Shown: in pieces, positions 17,860 through 25,913 of the stretch
Numbering within the stretch: the stretch's first letter is position 1
Layout of the letters: each line of letters opens with the position of its first letter
NCBI GenBank assembly: GCA_016185425.1
Contig: JACPNQ010000043.1
Span: 186,001-250,000 of the forward strand
Origin: Acidobacteriota bacterium
GTDB taxonomy: Bacteria; Acidobacteriota; Terriglobia; Bryobacterales; Bryobacteraceae
Reading direction: 5' to 3'
Length of the DNA: 64,000 nucleotides
The notes under the pieces: model-generated
Database searches by the model: none
What the model was told of the DNA's origin: nothing
What the model saw: the letters and a program-made list of their open reading frames with translations, nothing else
Position numbers and translations under genes: made by a program

Positions 17860-20800
17860 AAATCGATACGCAACGCCATCTGCGCAACGCGGGCGCCGGT
17901 GCCGGAACTGGCGTTAACGACCGAACTGATCCTGCCGAACGTCGTCGGAGTGAGGATGCTGTTACCCGGCGTGGAGAAGTTCGCTTTGTTGAGCGCGTTG
18001 TACATCTCGGCGCGGTAAGTGAGCCGCAGCCGTTCCGTAATCGGAATCCGCTTCACGATGGAGATGTCCATGTTGAAGAAGCCCGGTCCGCGGAAGCTGT
18101 TGCGGCCCGAAGTGCCGATCTCGCCGGGCCCGGGGTAGGTGAATCTGGCGACCTGCTCCGGTGTGAAATACTGCACACCGTTGCCGACCTTCACCACTTC
18201 ACCGATCGTACGGTCGCCTGAGTAATTCGCGTACGTGTTTAACGTGCTGCCGAGAGTGCGGCGGGCGCTCGTCACCGAGAACACCGATCCGCTCTGCACC
18301 ACGGCGACAGCGCCGATTTCCCAACCGCCGATGACGCGGTCGACAAATCCGTTCGCATCGGAAAGGAACCGCTGCTTTCGGCCAAAAGGCAGGGAATAGC
18401 TGCCGACGAGATTGAGCACGTGCGGACGGTCGGCGTCGGTGCGGCCACGATTATTCACGAGGTTGAAGTTGTCAACCGGGGCCGTGAAGCCGTTGCCGTC
18501 GGTGGAGCCATTGTCGATGGAACGCGAGTAGGTGTAGTTCACGTTCATCACGGAATGGCGCCCCTTATGCGTGAGCGAGAGCTGCAGCGAGTTGTAGCTC
18601 GAACTCCCGACGTTGTCGCCGTACTGCACCTGGTTGTACTGCGGGAAATTGCGGAGGTAGAACGGGCTGACACCGGCGGCCGCGTAGCGCGCGAAGTTAT
18701 TGCGGTCGATGTTATCGGCGACGGTTCCGGCGAGGCCTTGCTGGAAGTTTGTCGCGCCGAGAGCGGTGATTGCCGCCTGCGGGCCGCCGAACATTCGGGA
18801 GATCGTGTTGCCCGCGCTTACCGGCGTGCCATTTGCGCGGAACGCTTCCAATTCCTTGAAGGAATTGAGGAAATCGCCGTAGATGCGCGGCTGGTTGAGA
18901 TCAAGGAAGCCGAAGAGCTTCGTGCCTAAACTGCGAACGAAAGAGACATCGAGCACGGTGTTGCTCGTAAGCTGCCGCTGCACGCCGAGGTTGATCTGCT
19001 GCAGATATCCGGTTCGCAGATTGGGATTGAATACCGTAACCGTCGGCACGCGGGTGACCGGCTGATTGGTCACTGGCGCGGCGGGCTTCGCCGGGAAGTC
19101 GGCAGCAGCCAGTGTGTTCACGGTGCGCACCGTCGTCGCGCCGCTGTTCGGGAAAGTCTGCGTGCTCTGCGCGAAACCGGGCGTGTTGCCGTCCACCGAG
19201 CTGGAAGTCGCGCCGATGATGCGATCGTAGAATACGCCCCAGTTGCCGCGGACCACCGTCTTTCCGTCGCCGCCGACGTTCCATGCAAAGCCGAAGCGCG
19301 GAGCGAAATTGTTCCAGTCCTTGTTGAACCACGTGTTTGTTCGCTGCACGGTGAAGCCGTCGATGTTGGCGATGGAATTGATCGACCCCACCTTATCGAG
19401 CGAGCCCTGCAAGCCATCGCGTTCAACCGGCGGACCGTAGTATTCCCAGCGCACGCCGACGTTGAGTACGAGGTTGCGCGCGAGCTTGAAATCATCCTGA
19501 AAGAAGAGTCCGAGGTCGCGGAAAACGGTATTACGAACGCGCGGCGTGCCGCCGTCCTGAAACGTCTGCAGGTTGCTGTAGAAGGTCTGCGAGATGGTGC
19601 CCGTGCGGCCGAGCACGTCGTTAAACAAACCATCGAAGACCTGCCGCTGCGCGCTCGTAAGATTCTGCGGACCGACTGTTGCGGGAACGCTATTGCCCGC
19701 CGCCGTGCGAGTAAGGTCAACGTTTGGATAGACGCCGCCATAGTTATACCCGTATTGCAAAACGCGTTTGAAGTTAAAGCCGGTCTTGAACGTGTGCTTG
19801 CCTTTGAGAAGCGTGACGTTGTCGGTGATATCGATGACAGGCGAGTTACGGCCTTGGCCCAGAGCGCTATTCATCGGGTCGGTGAAAAGGTTCGAGAGGA
19901 CTGCGATACCACTGTCCCGATACGGACGGATGAAATCGACGGTGGCGCTTTGGTATCCCAAACGGAACTCGTTGATGAGCGATGGAGAGAGTGTCCAGTC
20001 GCTGCCCATGCCGTAGCCCCAGCGGGCGCCGCCCTGGGCTCCATCGGGTTGCCCTGGGTAGCGCTGCTCGGCGTTGTTAAGCGAATCGATCGACTGATTC
20101 CACTGGCGGCTATAGCGGAAGAAGATGCGGTGATTGGCCGTCATGTTGTAATCCACTTTGCCGGTGCCCTGTTCTTCGCGTGAAGGGGCGGGAACATTGA
20201 AGCGGTAGCCGGCGGTGTTGAAGCCGTCGCCAACGTCGGTGTTATTCGGCGCCGGCAGGAGCGCCATGATGTCCTTCATCTTCGGATCGATGCCGCGTCC
20301 GGCCGGATCGGCGGCGGGGATGTTGAACGACCCGCCGGGCCAGCGATAGATGCCCTGTTTTGCCTCAGGCGTCAGGACGGTGCGGTTGCGCACAACTCCC
20401 TGTGTTGTGCGGCGGCCCTGGTAGTTCGCGTAGAAAAACAGCTTGTCTTTGAGGATCTTGCCGCCGATCGATCCGCCGTAGATGTTCTGGATGAACACGG
20501 GGCGCGGGGTGCCGCTGGCATTGTTGAAGAACGGGTTTGCGTTGAACACGGTATTCCGCAAGAACTCGAAGACATTGCCGTGGTACTGATTGGCGCCGGA
20601 ACGCGTCACCATTTCGACCTGCCCGCCCGCGTTGCGGCCATATTCGGCCTTTCCGCCGTTGGTGATGAGCCGGACTTCTTCGAGAGAGTCCGTATTCACG
20701 GCGGTCAATGAGAGGCCGAGGCGCGGAACCACGGCGTCATTCGCGTCGATACCGTCGAGACGTGTATTATTCGACCCCTGCCGCGCGCCGTTGATGCGCG

Positions 20801-21323
20801 AGAACGAGGCGTCGCCGGGGTCGATCGAAACACCGGCGGAGAGGGAGACAAACGCCAGCGGATTACGGCCGAGCGCGGGAAGAGTATCGATCGCTTTGAG
20901 GTTGATTGTCCTGGCGATCGTCGCATCGGATGTATTGACGATGGCGGCTGTGGCTTCAATCGAGATCGATTCGGTGATCGAGCCGACTTCGAGCGCGATC
21001 AACTGGCGCAATGTTTGCGAGGCGTTGAGTTCAATACCGGAGACGACGGCCTTGCGGAAACCGGTGGCTTCGACCGTGATTTCGTATTCGCTCGGCGGGA
21101 GAGAGGCGAACAGGGCGGCACCTGTCGTGTCCGTCGAGACGACGCCACCAACCGGCGCCTGTTTGCGCATATCGCGCAGAGTGATTCGCGCGTTCACAAT
21201 CGACGCGGAACTGCTGTCCTGCACAACGATTTCGAGTCTGCCATTCAACACTTGCGCCAAGGATAATGGCGCGGAGAGCGTGAGGCTAAATACAGATACA
21301 CCGATCCAAGCGAGTAAGCGCAT
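17856..21323 (-). CDS. Oar-like TonB-dependent receptor with carboxypeptidase regulatory domain
   Basis: This 1155-residue outer-membrane protein starts at ATG 21321-21323, chosen because a strong Shine-Dalgarno sequence sits six bases upstream. A signal peptide is followed by a CarboxypepD_reg-like Ig domain (~30-110, with TDTTGAALFASLPPSEYEI), a plug domain (~115-260, with RINGARQGSNNTRLDGID), and a large beta-barrel ending in the hydrophobic pattern ALRIDF that recruits the BAM machinery. Proteins of this size and layout are abundant in Solibacter-type genomes and are thought to import or bind large oligomers. Position opposite three sulfatases and downstream of a hydrolase and sugar kinase suggests uptake of a sulfated glycan. 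No SusD-like partner is encoded. Confidence 0.9.
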   Translation of the reverse strand: MRLLAWIGVSVFSLTLSAPLSLAQVLNGRLEIVVQDSSSASIVNARITLRDMRKQAPVGGVVSTDTTGAALFASLPPSEYEITVEATGFRKAVVSGIELNASQTLRQLIALEVGSITESISIEATAAIVNTSDATIARTINLKAIDTLPALGRNPLAFVSLSAGVSIDPGDASFSRINGARQGSNNTRLDGIDANDAVVPRLGLSLTAVNTDSLEEVRLITNGGKAEYGRNAGGQVEMVTRSGANQYHGNVFEFLRNTVFNANPFFNNASGTPRPVFIQNIYGGSIGGKILKDKLFFYANYQGRRTTQGVVRNRTVLTPEAKQGIYRWPGGSFNIPAADPAGRGIDPKMKDIMALLPAPNNTDVGDGFNTAGYRFNVPAPSREEQGTGKVDYNMTANHRIFFRYSRQWNQSIDSLNNAEQRYPGQPDGAQGGARWGYGMGSDWTLSPSLINEFRLGYQSATVDFIRPYRDSGIAVLSNLFTDPMNSALGQGRNSPVIDITDNVTLLKGKHTFKTGFNFKRVLQYGYNYGGVYPNVDLTRTAAGNSVPATVGPQNLTSAQRQVFDGLFNDVLGRTGTISQTFYSNLQTFQDGGTPRVRNTVFRDLGLFFQDDFKLARNLVLNVGVRWEYYGPPVERDGLQGSLDKVGSINSIANIDGFTVQRTNTWFNKDWNNFAPRFGFAWNVGGDGKTVVRGNWGVFYDRIIGATSSSVDGNTPGFAQSTQTFPNSGATTVRTVNTLAAADFPAKPAAPVTNQPVTRVPTVTVFNPNLRTGYLQQINLGVQRQLTSNTVLDVSFVRSLGTKLFGFLDLNQPRIYGDFLNSFKELEAFRANGTPVSAGNTISRMFGGPQAAITALGATNFQQGLAGTVADNIDRNNFARYAAAGVSPFYLRNFPQYNQVQYGDNVGSSSYNSLQLSLTHKGRHSVMNVNYTYSRSIDNGSTDGNGFTAPVDNFNLVNNRGRTDADRPHVLNLVGSYSLPFGRKQRFLSDANGFVDRVIGGWEIGAVAVVQSGSVFSVTSARRTLGSTLNTYANYSGDRTIGEVVKVGNGVQYFTPEQVARFTYPGPGEIGTSGRNSFRGPGFFNMDISIVKRIPITERLRLTYRAEMYNALNKANFSTPGNSILTPTTFGRISSVVNASSGTGARVAQMALRIDF

Positions 21324-21329
21324 CGGCAA

Positions 21330-21339
21330 CCCTTTCCCC
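21330..21339 (-). promoter_or_regulatory. Strong ribosome binding site fixing the TonB-receptor start
   Basis: GGGGAAAGGG lies six bases before ATG 21321-21323. A TTG 18 bases further upstream (21341) overlaps this site and is therefore an unlikely start. Confidence 0.7.
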
Positions 21340-21354
21340 AATCGAAATGTAGCG

Positions 21355-21401
21355 GTCGGGGCTCCCGGTGCGCCAGAGCACAGGGTGAGACGTTCCCCGA
21401 C
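21355..21401 (-). promoter_or_regulatory. Nested hairpin in the receptor leader
   Basis: A perfect 7-bp inverted repeat (GTCGGGG at 21355-21361 with CCCCGAC at 21395-21401) encloses an inner GTGC/GCAC stem (21368-21371 with 21378-21381). It lies between the putative promoter and the ribosome binding site, so it would be in the 5' leader of the receptor mRNA. It may control translation, or may be the terminator of the upstream hydrolase gene. Confidence 0.35.
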
Positions 21402-21415
21402 AGCGGATTTGTTAC

Positions 21416-21455
21416 AAGGTAGACGTTTCGATGAGGAAGTGCAAGCGTTTCTGCA
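21416..21455 (-). promoter_or_regulatory. Putative receptor promoter with overlapping LacI-like operator
   Basis: On the minus strand TTGCAC (21439-21444) and TACCTT (21416-21421) are spaced 17 bp. The -35 is overlapped by TGCAAGCGTTTCTGCA (21440-21455), which has TGCA ends around a central CG as LacI-family operators do, though the inner symmetry is poor. Confidence 0.28.
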
Positions 21456-21463
21456 AAACTATG

Positions 21464-23242
21464 CTATTGCCAGTTCTCGTCAAAGAAGCCGGCCGCGGCG
21501 ACTTTGCCAGTTGCGGTTTCGACTACCGCCCAGTCTCCCCAACGTGGGTACAACAGGGCATTGGTGCCGTCGAGATCGGCCTTGCCAAAGGTGTGTCCGC
21601 TGTTAAAGACGACGTATTTGGAGGGGTTTAGCGGGTTTGGGTGAATCAGTGCAAGCGTGTGGGACTTCGCGTCGAATTTCCGTCCTTTGATCTCGATCTC
21701 CGTGGCGGTCCATTTCACGGGTAGAGATTTAACAACTTTCGCCATCAATTTGTTGGTCACTGGCGTGCCCCAAAGGACGAGGTGGCTTTCAGCGATGTCG
21801 GCTTTTGACACGCCAGCCGAGGTCTTGCGGCGAACGTTGCCGCGGAAGTACTTGTCGAAGTTTGCGGTGAACGTGTCGAGGGAGGGGTCGGCGCCGTCGG
21901 CAACGCACAGGAAGCGATCCATGAACGCATCGTCGATCGGGCCTTGCAGGCCGGCACGTTTGCGGAGAGACGGTTTCGACGGGCGGACTTCCCAGCGGTT
22001 CATCTGCTTCACGAACGCCTTGCCCTTGAGCGCCTGGCCGTCGATGGTGACTTCGGCCGGGGCGTCGAGTTCGAGTTCCGCAATGTTTTTCGTCTTGACG
22101 TTGGTCTTGGAACCGCTCAACTCCGCGCGAGCGTACATGTGTTCGAGAGCGGCGATCTTCCAGTTCCAGGCCTGTCCGAAGCGTGGCGTCCATGTGACGA
22201 AGCGGAACTGGTCCGGCATATGGCGCGGGAAGTTTTTGGCGAGGAACGCTTCCGATTCGGCTTTGCTATCGGGATGCCAGCGGTGCGGGGTTTGAGGGCC
22301 GACGAGGAAGATTGCGTTAGCGCGGATGTTCTCGGCCTCCATGGCCTCCTTGATGTTCACCGAGGCCTGTAGTTGCGGGTCAATTTCGCCGCCGTAACCG
22401 ACGGTGGGTGCATTGACAATGTTCGGCGAGTAATCGACGGCGTCGTAGATGTGCATCGCGGCGCGCTCGTACGGCGTAGGGTCGGGCTTTTTCGCGTAGC
22501 GGATGGTTTCCGTGAAACCGGCGCCTGCCTCTACGCCGGCCCAGCGAGTGGGATGGTGAAGACCGATGTGCCACGCGCCGGCTCCGCCCATGGAGAAGCC
22601 GCGCAACAAGATGCGGTCCGGGTTGATGTTGTATTGTTTGACGACCGCATCGACGGCCTCAAACACGTCGGTTTCGCCGGCCCAGCGGTAGGCGTTGTTA
22701 CCGCGGCCGTAGACCTCGAGCTCGATCCAGTCCTGCGTGTATGGCTTGGCTTTCGGATCGACGGCGAGGAAACCAGCTTCGGTAAGCCGCGCGTTGCGGC
22801 CGTGGAGAATTACGTCGAGGCGAATGGGTTTCGACGCGTTATAGCTTGCGGGGATGGAGAGCTTGTAGGGTTGGTAGGAGTCATCGACCTTCGACTTATA
22901 CGCGCGCATGACGCGACCCGTTTCTTTCGTCCAAGCGGCGTTTCCTTTGTGGAGCGCTTCAGCGCGGGCAAGACCGTTAACGATGGCGGCGTGGGCGTGC
23001 TTGATGTATTCGGCCGAGTAGAACTCTTCGGTGTGTTTGAGGAGATTCTGGACCGCCTTTTCGTAGATCGCGACGTCGGCGATCAGCGGATTCCCGCTAA
23101 GCGCGCCCACCTTTGCCGTCAACGGTTTGACCCCTTCGCGAAGCTTGTCCAGTTCTTCGGCGGACACCTTGACGGCGGGTGCCGGAGGGGGCGCCTGGCC
23201 GAATGCGGCGGCGATCAAGAGGAGAAGGAGGGCGCGTTGCAT
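21464..23242 (-). CDS. Secreted alpha/beta hydrolase (prolyl-oligopeptidase/esterase type)
   Basis: A 592-residue protein with an N-terminal signal peptide (LLLLLIAAAFGQA). Residues ~130-350 contain an alpha/beta hydrolase core with the nucleophile elbow GFSMGGAGAW (S217) and the upstream strand DVILHGRN. The remaining C-terminal ~230 residues match no domain I can name. Proteins with this architecture act as extracellular esterases or peptidases, often deacetylating polysaccharides. It is transcribed with the sugar kinase upstream (5-bp gap) and toward the TonB receptor, so a role in trimming acyl groups from an imported glycan is a reasonable inference. Peptidase activity cannot be excluded. 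Confidence 0.82.
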   Translation of the reverse strand: MQRALLLLLIAAAFGQAPPPAPAVKVSAEELDKLREGVKPLTAKVGALSGNPLIADVAIYEKAVQNLLKHTEEFYSAEYIKHAHAAIVNGLARAEALHKGNAAWTKETGRVMRAYKSKVDDSYQPYKLSIPASYNASKPIRLDVILHGRNARLTEAGFLAVDPKAKPYTQDWIELEVYGRGNNAYRWAGETDVFEAVDAVVKQYNINPDRILLRGFSMGGAGAWHIGLHHPTRWAGVEAGAGFTETIRYAKKPDPTPYERAAMHIYDAVDYSPNIVNAPTVGYGGEIDPQLQASVNIKEAMEAENIRANAIFLVGPQTPHRWHPDSKAESEAFLAKNFPRHMPDQFRFVTWTPRFGQAWNWKIAALEHMYARAELSGSKTNVKTKNIAELELDAPAEVTIDGQALKGKAFVKQMNRWEVRPSKPSLRKRAGLQGPIDDAFMDRFLCVADGADPSLDTFTANFDKYFRGNVRRKTSAGVSKADIAESHLVLWGTPVTNKLMAKVVKSLPVKWTATEIEIKGRKFDAKSHTLALIHPNPLNPSKYVVFNSGHTFGKADLDGTNALLYPRWGDWAVVETATGKVAAAGFFDENWQ

Positions 23243-23247
23243 GACGA

Positions 23248-24282
23248 TTACCTCTGGACGCGGCCGGAACCGCCGCCTTTGATGAGAGCCTGGACTTCTT
23301 CTGTGGTGAAGCGGTTGAAGTCGCCGGGGATGGAGTGCTTGAGGCAGCTTGCGGCGACGGCAAACTCAAGCGCTTCCTGTGCGGAGCCGAGCGCGTTGAG
23401 GCCGTATATGAGGCCGCCGGCGAAACAGTCGCCGCCGCCTACGCGGTCGACGATATGAGTGATGTCGTAGTGCTTGGAGACCATGAACTCCTTGCGATTG
23501 TTCATGCAGGCGGCCCAGCCGTTATGCGACGCGCTGTGCGATTCGCGGAGAGTGACGGCGATGGCTTCGAGGTTCGGATACGTTTCGAGCACTTTGTCTG
23601 TGAGCTTCCTGTAGACCTCGCGATCGAGCTCGCCGGAGTGCACGTCCGCCTCGGCCTTGATGCCTAGCGTCATCTGGCAGTCCTCTTCGTTGGCGATGCC
23701 GACGTCGACGAATTTGAAGAGCTCCGACATGATCTCCTTCGCCTCTTTGCCCCATTTCCAAAGGTTCTTGCGGAAGTTGAGGTCGCAGGAGACCTTCAGC
23801 CCTTGCGTGCGTGCGGCTTTAACGGATTCGATGGCCAGTTCGGCAGCGCCTTCACTGATGGCGGGCGTGATGCCGGTGATGTGGAACCACGTGCCGCCGG
23901 CGAGCGCTTTGTTCCAGTCGATGGAGCCGGGACGGGCGATGCAGATGGCGGAGTGCTCCCTATCGTAGAGGACTTTTGACGGGCGCTGGTTGGCACCGGG
24001 CTCGACGTAGTAGATGCCGAAGCGGCCCTTGCCGCGAACGATCTGATTGGTATCGACACCGAAGCGGCGCATCTCGCCGATGAAGGCATCGGCGACGGGG
24101 TTTTTGTCCGGCAAGACCGTAACATAGCGAGCCGGGAGGCCGAAGCCGGAGACTGCGACCGCGACGTTGGCTTCGCCTCCTCCGAAGGTAGCGAGAAACT
24201 GTGGCGATTGCAGAAAACGCTCAAAACCTGGAGGCGCCAGGCGGAGCATGATTTCTCCGAAGGAGACGATCAGCTTGGACAT
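23248..24282 (-). CDS. kdgK: PfkB-family sugar kinase, 2-keto-3-deoxygluconate kinase-like
   Basis: A 344-residue ribokinase-fold kinase. The N-terminal substrate motif reads FGGGEANVAVAVSGFG, and the C-terminal phosphotransfer motif reads DRVGGGDCFAGG with D285 as the catalytic base. The family usually has DTxGAGD, so this is a conservative variant. SFGEIMLRLAPPG, CDLNFRKNLW and NEEDCQMTLG are characteristic of KdgK-like kinases, which phosphorylate 2-keto-3-deoxygluconate from uronate degradation. Fructokinase-like activity is the main alternative. Together with the hydrolase, sulfatases and receptor it suggests use of a sulfated, uronic-acid-containing polymer. Its upstream region carries an unusual phased repeat array. 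Confidence 0.85.
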   Translation of the reverse strand: MSKLIVSFGEIMLRLAPPGFERFLQSPQFLATFGGGEANVAVAVSGFGLPARYVTVLPDKNPVADAFIGEMRRFGVDTNQIVRGKGRFGIYYVEPGANQRPSKVLYDREHSAICIARPGSIDWNKALAGGTWFHITGITPAISEGAAELAIESVKAARTQGLKVSCDLNFRKNLWKWGKEAKEIMSELFKFVDVGIANEEDCQMTLGIKAEADVHSGELDREVYRKLTDKVLETYPNLEAIAVTLRESHSASHNGWAACMNNRKEFMVSKHYDITHIVDRVGGGDCFAGGLIYGLNALGSAQEALEFAVAASCLKHSIPGDFNRFTTEEVQALIKGGGSGRVQR

Positions 24283-24290
24283 AAGCCGCT

Positions 24291-24296
24291 ATTCTA
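24291..24296 (-). promoter_or_regulatory. -10-like hexamer upstream of the sugar kinase
   Basis: TAGAAT on the minus strand lies nine bases upstream of the kinase start codon and matches 5 of 6 consensus bases. There is no recognisable -35; that position is taken by the repeat array, which would fit an activator-dependent promoter. Confidence 0.35.
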
Positions 24297-24310
24297 TCGC
24301 GACCGCGCAC

Positions 24311-24387
24311 TTGAACCCGAAGTCTTGGGTTTCGCTCAGGTTCGGCGGGTTATCGCTGGGTTTCGCCCGGGTTACTCTCGGGTTCAA
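24311..24387. repeat. Helically phased hexamer array flanked by a 10-bp inverted repeat
   Basis: Six copies of (C/T)(G/A)GGTT start at 24326, 24337, 24346, 24357, 24368 and 24379, with spacings of 11, 9, 11, 11 and 11 bp, about one DNA turn. The whole is flanked by a perfect 10-bp inverted repeat (TTGAACCCGA at 24311-24320 and TCGGGTTCAA at 24378-24387). It occupies roughly -25 to -100 relative to a start predicted from the TAGAAT hexamer, as expected for a cooperative regulator site. Confidence 0.55.
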
Positions 24388-24463
24388 TTCCTTGTGGAAT
24401 CAATAACTTGTGGGATGCTCCGCTGTATCGCGTTTTGCAACCCCGAACCCCATAAACCGGAAA

Positions 24464-24491
24464 GGGACTCAGAGCCAGCGGCCCGAGTCCC
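24464..24491 (-). terminator. Hairpin terminator after the radical SAM gene
   Basis: GGGACTC and GAGTCCC form a perfect 7-bp stem with a 14-base loop, starting six bases after the stop of the radical SAM gene. Only three Ts follow on the minus strand, so it is a weak intrinsic terminator at best. Confidence 0.45.
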
Positions 24492-24496
24492 AACAT

Positions 24497-25819
24497 CTAA
24501 ATTTTAGCACAAGACCAGCCAGCGAGCCAGTCCTGAGTTTCGGCGTTCAGGATCGGCGGATTGACGGCGGCAGCGTATTGGCGGATATGAGTTAAATCGA
24601 TGTCGGTCTTTCGCTGGTCGTCAAACCATTCGCATGATTGGCAGTGGGGGCCGCCGGGAACCGTCTCGCCCGTGACGAAATGGGCGCGCGCCTGGCGATG
24701 GAGGAGGGAATTAAAAGCGTCGTCGTTATCGACGTGACCAAATACAAGATTGGCGTTGGGAATAGGGGCGCAGGAGCAGGGGAGTATGCGGCCATTGGCA
24801 TCCATCACCGTGTTCATGTAAAGCCATTGGCAGGTATGGCCGGCACTGGGCGGATCCCAGGCGGCGTCGATGTCCACAGGCCAACCGGCGTCAAAGGCCC
24901 GATCGATTTCGGCCGTGTGTAGCAAGCCGGGGAAGCGGTTCCAGTTTCGTCGATAATCGTCGGGTGTTACGGGATGCAACTCGATGCCGCCGTATTCCAC
25001 GTCCGCGGCGGGCCGAAGTTCCGGGTCATCCCAGCTCACGTCGAACGGAGGTGAGATCCGGATTTCGTTCACTCCTAGGCTAGCCGCCAACTCAATGGCA
25101 GCGGAGATTTCGTGGCGGTTGTGTTCGAACGCGAGGAACTGCCAGGCGAGGACGGGGAACCTGGTGCCGGCCCGGAGACGTGCGTCCACGAGACGGCTGA
25201 TGTTGCGGAGAACGAGGTTGATGTCGCCGTTTTTCCGGAACCTGGAATATACCGGTTGGGAGACGCCGTCGATCGAGAGCAACATATAGTCAAGTCCGGA
25301 CGCCACATAGGCATCCGCATCGAAGTTGTGGACGGAGAGGCTTGTGGACAAGACGGTCTGCGCGAGGAAGCGCTTTGCCGAGCGGATGAAAGCCGGCGTT
25401 TGGACGTTCAAGAGCGGCTCGCCGTAGTTATAGAACATCGCTTGCACGGCGTAGGGTGCGTAGGCGTTGAGGAAAGCCGCGGCGCGATCGGCGGATAACA
25501 TGCCTTGTGGCCAATTGAAGAGCGATCTTTGCGAATGGACACAGCCGGGACACGCCAAGGCGCACCCGTTGCAGGGGTCCAATTCGATGCCAAACGGCCG
25601 TGCCGCGACGTGCGTCCGGCGCGCAGAGAACTCGGCGCGGGCGAGGCAGATATTGATGAGTTTCAAGGCCAGGCACTTAGAGGCGGATTCCGAGTGACCG
25701 GCGCGGCGAAGGGCGGCAAGAGCGTCATGCCTGGCCTCGAGCAGGATGCGGTGTAGTTCGGTTCCCGTTTCCGCCGCAGTAAGTTGTGAATAAATCGCGC
25801 GAAGTTGATCGGCGAACAA
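24497..25819 (-). CDS. Radical SAM protein with SPASM-like C-terminal cysteines
   Basis: The cluster motif CALACPGC (C86, C90, C93 from my start) binds the 4Fe-4S cluster that cleaves S-adenosylmethionine. Downstream blocks MFYNYGEPLLN and LDYMLLSIDG are typical of the TIM-barrel core. The C-terminal part holds further cysteines (TCQW, CSCAP, CQSCEW) that suggest a SPASM-type domain with auxiliary clusters, as in peptide or sugar-modifying enzymes. The first ~80 residues are helical and unassigned. I chose TTG 25817-25819 because an AGGA precedes it by nine bases and because the frame's upstream ATG (25966) would overlap the divergent MFS gene. No precursor peptide gene is visible nearby, so the substrate is unknown. 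Confidence 0.8.
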   Translation of the reverse strand: MFADQLRAIYSQLTAAETGTELHRILLEARHDALAALRRAGHSESASKCLALKLINICLARAEFSARRTHVAARPFGIELDPCNGCALACPGCVHSQRSLFNWPQGMLSADRAAAFLNAYAPYAVQAMFYNYGEPLLNVQTPAFIRSAKRFLAQTVLSTSLSVHNFDADAYVASGLDYMLLSIDGVSQPVYSRFRKNGDINLVLRNISRLVDARLRAGTRFPVLAWQFLAFEHNRHEISAAIELAASLGVNEIRISPPFDVSWDDPELRPAADVEYGGIELHPVTPDDYRRNWNRFPGLLHTAEIDRAFDAGWPVDIDAAWDPPSAGHTCQWLYMNTVMDANGRILPCSCAPIPNANLVFGHVDNDDAFNSLLHRQARAHFVTGETVPGGPHCQSCEWFDDQRKTDIDLTHIRQYAAAVNPPILNAETQDWLAGWSCAKI

Positions 25820-25865
25820 ATCCTGAGTTCCTAAAAGATTAAAGATATGGATGCGGCCTTTTATT

Positions 25866-25871
25866 ATTGTA
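25866..25871 (-). promoter_or_regulatory. -10-like hexamer of the radical SAM gene
   Basis: TACAAT on the minus strand (5 of 6 matches) would start transcription about 40 bases before the TTG at 25819, supporting that start over the longer frame. Confidence 0.3.
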
Positions 25872-25913
25872 CGCGCGAGTGGCGGCCAGACGTGATAGCA
25901 TTGCGGACCAACT

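Noticed and set aside
22373..23458. A 361-codon plus-strand frame across the hydrolase/kinase junction
   Set aside because: It spans two well-supported minus-strand genes and has no motif.
24311..24400. A tRNA-like stretch containing GGTTCAATTCC
   Set aside because: It resembles a T-arm, but the T-stem pairs poorly and no matching acceptor or anticodon arm exists; the similarity comes from the GGTT repeats.
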